Shown here: one piece after another, positions 60,039 through 64,000 of the stretch
Layout: every line of letters starts with the position of its first letter
Position numbering within the stretch: the stretch's first letter is position 1
Source of the DNA: Crocodylus rhombifer
Lineage: Eukaryota; Chordata; Crocodylia; Crocodylidae
Assembly: GCA_038503035.1 (NCBI GenBank)
Contig: JAVSML010020433.1
Span: 269,462 to 333,461 of the forward strand
Direction of reading: 5' to 3'
Length of the DNA: 64,000 bases
Position numbers and translations under genes: made by a program
Notes under the pieces: model-generated
What the model saw: only the letters and a program-made list of their open reading frames with translations
Database searches by the model: none
What the model was told of the DNA's origin: nothing

Positions 60039-60548
60039 TGAGGTAAAAAAAACTCTCTCTCGGTTCGTTTTCTTTGGAGGCTCACTGAATAACAAATCTT
60101 TAGGCACACATTGTTGGTGAGACAAAAGGTATATATTTGCAAATAGGGTCAGAGGGAGAAGACAAAAGATCAAACCCCTCTGCCCCTGAGTACAATCATT
60201 AGCAGGCTTTTATCCCCTCTCTTCTGGCACGTGTACAGAAACAGGAACTCTTACAACTCATTTCCGGTTCATACAAACATGCATGAGAATACGTCAGATC
60301 ATGCATCCCATGTGTATTATAATTAACTACTTAAGTATGCGGGGCGGATAGGCTTAATATGTATTAGGCTATTACGCGTGCTCAAAAGGGACTCAAGGTT
60401 ACTCAAGGTGCAATCTGAAGGCTAAAATGGCAATTAGTCTTATCTTAGCCTAAAAACCGTAGGAGCCATGAAAGAAAGTGTGATTTAGTGTAACAAAGAG
60501 ATAGTAAATTTGCAGAACAAAGAGAGCTTTTGAAGTTTTTCCTTCAGT
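60039..60548 (-). repeat. Probable solo LTR of an endogenous retroelement
   Basis: Read on the minus strand the segment can begin TGAAGG and end CTCA. It contains a TATA-like 'gggataaaagcctg' about three quarters along, followed by 'tttgtcttctccctctgacc' and 'tttgtctcaccaac', an arrangement typical of U3-R-U5. No primer-binding site, gag, pol or env was seen next to it, and no target duplication was confirmed, so boundaries are tentative. Confidence 0.4.
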
Positions 60549-60736
60549 TTCCAACCCCCCCTTCCCTCTCTCATTAAGGAGACAAGGAGGGCCGGCAGCC
60601 TTGCTTATTCAAAGGACAACACTATTGATAGGAGCTAACAGCTATTGATAATGCATTTTTAATAATATTTCTAACAACCTCTTCCCAGAACCATCTGACA
60701 GAGGAGGAGGATGCCAGATCCATCACTGCTCTAAAG

Positions 60737-60992
60737 CAGGGGTTTTCAACTGGGGGTACGCATACCCCTAGCGGTACTTCTGATGACCTCAGAGGGTACT
60801 TAGCAGCGGGTGCCTCTGCTGGCACGTCCGCCACCAGCACACTCACTGATCAGCTGAGGAGGACCCTGCCCCCTGGTTGTTGACTGGCCGCTGGGGGGAC
60901 ACCCTCCCCGGTCACCGACTGGCCGCTGGGGAACTCCTGCCTTCTCAACCAGCCACTGGGGGTACAGTGGCCCCAAAAGGTTGAAACCCTTG
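60737..60992. mobile_element. hAT-type MITE with near-exact 8-bp target duplication
   Basis: Left end 'caggggttttcaac' and right end 'gttgaaacccttg' are inverted repeats. The flanks ctctaaag (60729-60736) and ctctagag (60993-61000) differ at one base. The body holds two to three imperfect copies of a 'gactggccgctgggg' unit, a small internal minisatellite. It lies just upstream of the LAS1L CpG island. Confidence 0.85.
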
Positions 60993-60999
60993 CTCTAGA

Positions 61000-61980
61000 G
61001 CCATTAAGGGTGCCAGGGGTGTCCCCACAGGCTTTTTGGCCCAGTTGCCCTAGGCAGCCACCGTCGCCACCTGCACGGAGGTCTCCTCGCGCACGCAGCA
61101 CCGCGGGGCAGAACGTGACCAGAGTAAAACTAGGGCCGGAAACGCCACGCGGGCCGGGCACAGCCGTCACAGGCGCTCTCCCGCGCCCCCCTGCTCCAAC
61201 AGGGACGGCTGGCAGCGCCTGCCGCAGCGGCGCGGTCGCTGCCCTCGATGCAGCGCTGAAGCGCACGGAAACGCCCGGCATTCAAACAGCTGTGGGACTG
61301 GGCCCTAAGAAGGCCCTGAATCTCCCTTGGTTTTGGCCCCACTGCGGCTGCGTCGCTGCTGGGCAGGGCAGGGCAGGCAACGCGGGGACCCCAGGCGGCG
61401 AAGGACGAGGGGCAGCTCCCCACAGCCCGGCCCGCCACGCTTCAGCCCTTGATGACGCCATCAGCGGGCGCCCAATGGGCGAGGGGCGGAAGTTCCATCG
61501 GGCCGGGGCGGGCTCCCATTGGCTGCGGCGCGCGGCGGGCTATGGCGGGCAGCAGCGTGGTGGCCTGGCGCGGCAAGGCCGAGTGGGACCAGGTGATGGT
61601 GGGGCTGTACGGCGGGGACGGCCGGCTGCAGCAGCACGCGCTGGACCGCGTGTCGGCCTGGAAGAGCAGGTGCGGGCCGGGCCGGGCGGGGGGAAGTGGT
61701 CCTGCTCTGCCCCTGCCCCTGCATCAGCCCCTTCTCCCCCTGTGTGTCCGGCTGCAGCCCCCCCGGGGCTCTCGGCTTCCCCCCGCACAAGCCCTGCTCA
61801 GCCCCGTGCTCTGCCCCAGGCCCCTCCGTAGCGTCCCATAGAAGTGGGGCCAGGGGCAGGTCCCCACCACCCCAGACACTGCGTCGCCTGCGCGCTGCCC
61901 GAGACCGGCATCGACCCCGACAGAGGCAAAGCAGGGGAGCCGCGGTACTGACGCCCCTCTTCTGTGAAAGGTTGCCAGCA
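61000..61980 (+). promoter_or_regulatory. LAS1L: CpG-island promoter of LAS1L
   Basis: GC-rich, CpG-dense DNA surrounds the LAS1L start. Within 100 bases upstream of the ATG are a CCAAT box (61472-61476), an ETS-type CGGAAG (61487-61492), an inverted CCAAT (ATTGG, 61518-61522) and a CRE-like half site TGACG (61453-61457). This set is typical of TATA-less housekeeping promoters. The transcription start is probably between about 61490 and 61540. Binding is inferred from motifs only. Confidence 0.75.
61542..61669 (+). CDS. LAS1L: LAS1L (LAS1-like ribosome biogenesis factor), coding exon 1
   Basis: The ATG at 61542 opens 42 codons plus two bases, ending AG before the donor GTGCGG. The peptide core VVAWRGKAEWDQV, then LQQHALDRVSAWKSR, aligns with the N-terminal LAS1 domain as I remember it in human LAS1L (VVAW..AEWDQV...LQ..AL.R...W.SR), with the last Arg codon split by the intron. 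LAS1L partners NOL9 to cleave ITS2 during 60S ribosome maturation in the nucleolus; its HEPN catalytic residues lie in later exons. No exon 2 was found by the right edge, so intron 1 exceeds 2.3 kb. The start is shorter than the human N-terminus, which has an upstream extension. Confidence 0.88.
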
Positions 61981-62440
61981 GATGCTCAAGAGATCCGGCG
62001 TAGGGGCCGTGCCCCCGCTGCAGAGGAAGGCAAACGCCCCGCACCCCCCATCCAAGCAATCGCATCATGGGGTAATATTGCTTTTAGACCTCGAGTATGG
62101 CAGCGGTCTGACCCCAGCCCTTTAGCCAGGAGCCTCTGGCTTGGTCTCAGCAGGAGCGTTGGCACAGTCAGTCAGATGGGGACACGCCACGGCGGTTTTC
62201 GCCTTCCTCTGTGGTGGGGGGCATGGCCCTCTACCCAGGATCTCTTGAGCATATAGTGCTGTTTCAGAGAAGCGGGGCGTTGGCGGTCATGGTTCCCCTG
62301 CCTTACTTGTGCCAGGTTAGGGTGTTAGGTCTGTTGTGTCAGGGCTGATGGTTATCTTTTGTAGAGCATAGGATAGCTGATGGGTCTGTCTGGGATGGTC
62401 TGGATAGGACTGATTCTTCCTCAGGCATGCGGTTGGACTA
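61981..62440 (+). other. LAS1L: LAS1L intron 1, first part
   Basis: Moderately GC-rich decay of the CpG island, then ordinary sequence. I looked for the next LAS1L coding segment and found none. Confidence 0.5.
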
Positions 62441-62444
62441 GGAT

Positions 62445-62764
62445 CAGTGTTTCTCAGCCTATGGGTTGCAACTCGAAAGTAGGTTGCAAGAATATATGAA
62501 AGGGTCACGAGCAAAATTTTAAATGTGGATCAATAGACTTTTGAAGAAGGATCTGTTTTTAAAGAAAAAAACATGGGAAACTCTAGCTTTTCCCTTGCAG
62601 GCTGGCAGAGTTCCTGCCTGTGAGGGGCTGCTTGGGGCCCCCCACCCCACACATTAGGGGGCTGGGGGCAGGAGGCAGCAGGTCAGTAGTGAGAGGCACC
62701 GAGCTGGGACTGGCCATCGATGTCTACAAATGGGCCCTGGTACAAAAAAGGTTGAGGACCACTG
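62445..62764. mobile_element. hAT-type MITE
   Basis: Left end 'cagtgtttctcagcct' and right end 'aggttgaggaccactg' are imperfect inverted repeats of the hAT type. The left interior 'gggttgcaactcgaaagtagg' is typical of such elements. Flanking octamers do not match, so the insertion is old or rearranged. It lies in LAS1L intron 1. Confidence 0.7.
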
Positions 62765-62964
62765 GATCTCTGGAGGCCCCTTCCAGCCCGGCTTCTCTGC
62801 AATTCTGAGTCCTCAGCCTTGGCTGTAGCCAACACCCAGTGCCTCTTAGAGGGGCTTAAAAACACCCTGGCATGTGTAGCAGATGGTGGGGGAAGGAGGA
62901 GGCAGGGGCAGCCAGGAAAGCCTGGAGGCATGGGAAATGCCCATAGCAGAACACAGGCATAGCT

Positions 62965-63130
62965 ACACCTCTCTTATCACCAGTCAGTGGCTGTCCAACC
63001 TCTCCTTGAAGACCTCCAGTGATGGAGAGTCCACAGCTTCTCCAGTAAGTCTGCTTCATGAGAAGCTCTCAAAAAGGGATTAGACAAGTTTTTGGAGGAA
63101 AAAGGCATCAGTCAGTATTGAGCATGGGGG
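62965..63130. repeat. CR1 3'-UTR-derived fragments
   Basis: 'ccaacctctccttgaagacctccagtgatggagagtccac' is an antisense CR1 3' UTR phrase. It is followed by 'aaaaagggattagacaagtttttggagg', a sense-type phrase of the same class, so this is likely two joined fragments. Confidence 0.5.
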
Positions 63131-63229
63131 TTAGGGGTACAGCATCTGAATAAGAGCTTCCTAGATCTTCAGTGCTGAAGGCTGCAAGTGAGAGAGGAAC
63201 AGTGTGAAAAAACAACTCTGGTCACTCTG

Positions 63230-64000
63230 CCTTTCAGCATCCACTCTCTTCCACACCGCGGTGTGATACAGGCCTATATGTTGTCTCAGAAGAATTGTGG
63301 GGCAGTGCCCACCAAGTAAACTACTGGAAAAGCAACAATGAATTGCTTGGGACAACTGAAAACATAACAGGGACAGGAGTGAAGGCCACAGGTTTATAAC
63401 TAGTGCACTGAGTGCGGACACCGAATGCCCACTGGCATGCTGCAACACAGGCCTATTTGGCACTTTAGGGGCTTATAGTTTCACAGGGTGGACCTTTCAC
63501 CTATAAGCCCCCCCTCAAAAAAGGAGGCTACTAGGAAAGTGGCAACTAATTGTTGCTTGGAACAGATGATAACAAAGTACTGATGGGAGTGAGGGTCAAA
63601 GGTTCAAAACTAGTGTGCCAAGGGGTGACACCGAGTAGAGCACACTGGGCAGTGTGGCACAGGCTTACTTGTTGTCTAGGGACCCTAGACCAGTGTGCAC
63701 GAGGAAACACTATAAGCCTTCTTAGGGAGGCCACTAGTTAGGTAACAACTGAGTGCCGGGGACAACGAAAAACAATGGACAGGTGGGTCAAAGGTTTAAA
63801 ACTAGGATGCCAAGGGTGGATACCAAGCAGAGCACACCGGGCAGTGCCCACTGGCACAATGCGACACAGACCTATTTGTCACATTGAGGAATGTAGGTCT
63901 AGGCCCACCAAATAACCTACTGGCCTCTCTCAGGCAGGGAGGCCAAAAAAAGGTGACAGCTGATTACTGGGGACAAATAGTTAAAAAAAAAAAAAAAAAA
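63230..64000. repeat. Tandem repeat array, units of about 180-210 bp
   Basis: The phrase 'caggcctatatg/caggcctatttg/caggcttacttg/cagacctatttg' recurs at about 63268, 63448, 63660 and 63867. Within the units 'ggttt(a/c)aaactag' recurs at 63391, 63601 and 63793, with 'gacaccga' and 'gcccactggca' phrases. Copies are diverged and unequal in length. The array reaches the right edge, where the last 18 bases (63983-64000) are all A. Confidence 0.8.

Noticed and set aside
59793..60173. 126-codon minus-strand frame near the LTR-like segment, considered as a retroviral gene remnant
   Set aside because: No gag, protease, polymerase or envelope motif is visible, and it crosses the LTR-like boundary.
61970..62090. 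Possible LAS1L exon 2
   Set aside because: Compared by eye with the remembered residues after the WKSR junction; no similarity was found.
61010..62256. Open frames of 130-273 codons on the plus strand and matching minus-strand frames
   Set aside because: CpG-island artefacts around LAS1L exon 1. Only the 61542-61669 segment shows family similarity and a splice donor.
63230..64000. CRISPR-like array
   Set aside because: Units are about 200 bp, diverged and lack short identical repeats with unique spacers; the window is vertebrate.

Overview
The window is a piece of a non-mammalian amniote genome, most likely a crocodilian. The evidence is spliced vertebrate genes with CpG-island promoters, a CR1 LINE as the main autonomous retroelement, many MIR/CORE-SINE-type fragments, and a small MITE whose termini resemble ones I remember from alligator. 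The organism call is inference. There is no bacterial, plasmid or CRISPR content, and almost all short open frames are chance.

Layout. Positions 1-6071 hold the 5' end of moesin (MSN) on the minus strand: a CpG-island promoter (about 5750-6560), a first exon whose coding part is only Met-Pro-Lys-Thr followed by a GT donor, and the start of a long intron 1 running off the left edge. Positions 61542-61669 are coding exon 1 of LAS1L (rRNA-processing endonuclease scaffold) on the plus strand, in its own CpG island (about 61000-61980). MSN and LAS1L point away from each other, as I recall they do on human Xq12.

Between them, at 46653-49575 on the minus strand, lies an intact two-exon gene for a Shaw/Kv3 (KCNC)-like voltage-gated potassium channel of 431 residues. 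It keeps the T1 zinc motif (HX5CX20CC), six membrane segments, the TTVGYGD selectivity filter and a PXP hinge. Its intron sits at the same position as I recall in KCNC genes. Its voltage sensor is altered (R-Y-K-K-K-E instead of R-R-R-R-K-R) and it lacks the long Kv3 tail. I recall no channel gene between MSN and LAS1L in mammals, so this may be a divergent channel lost there. It is the most interesting object in the window.

The other roughly 60 kb is intergenic or intronic DNA rich in transposon remains: a 5'-truncated CR1 (25187-26693, minus), six hAT-type MITEs (three with recognisable 8-bp target duplications), a Tigger-type mariner MITE very like mammalian Tigger1 (16205-16546), a Harbinger-like MITE with a 3-bp duplication (44842-44984), an L1/Tx1-type endonuclease relic (about 58240-58665), a probable solo LTR (about 60039-60548), MIR-like fragments, a 77-bp tandem duplication, and an array of roughly 180-210-bp repeats from about 63230 to the right edge. 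A 400-bp assembly gap lies at 13916-14315. Repeat-family names come from memory and were not searched.
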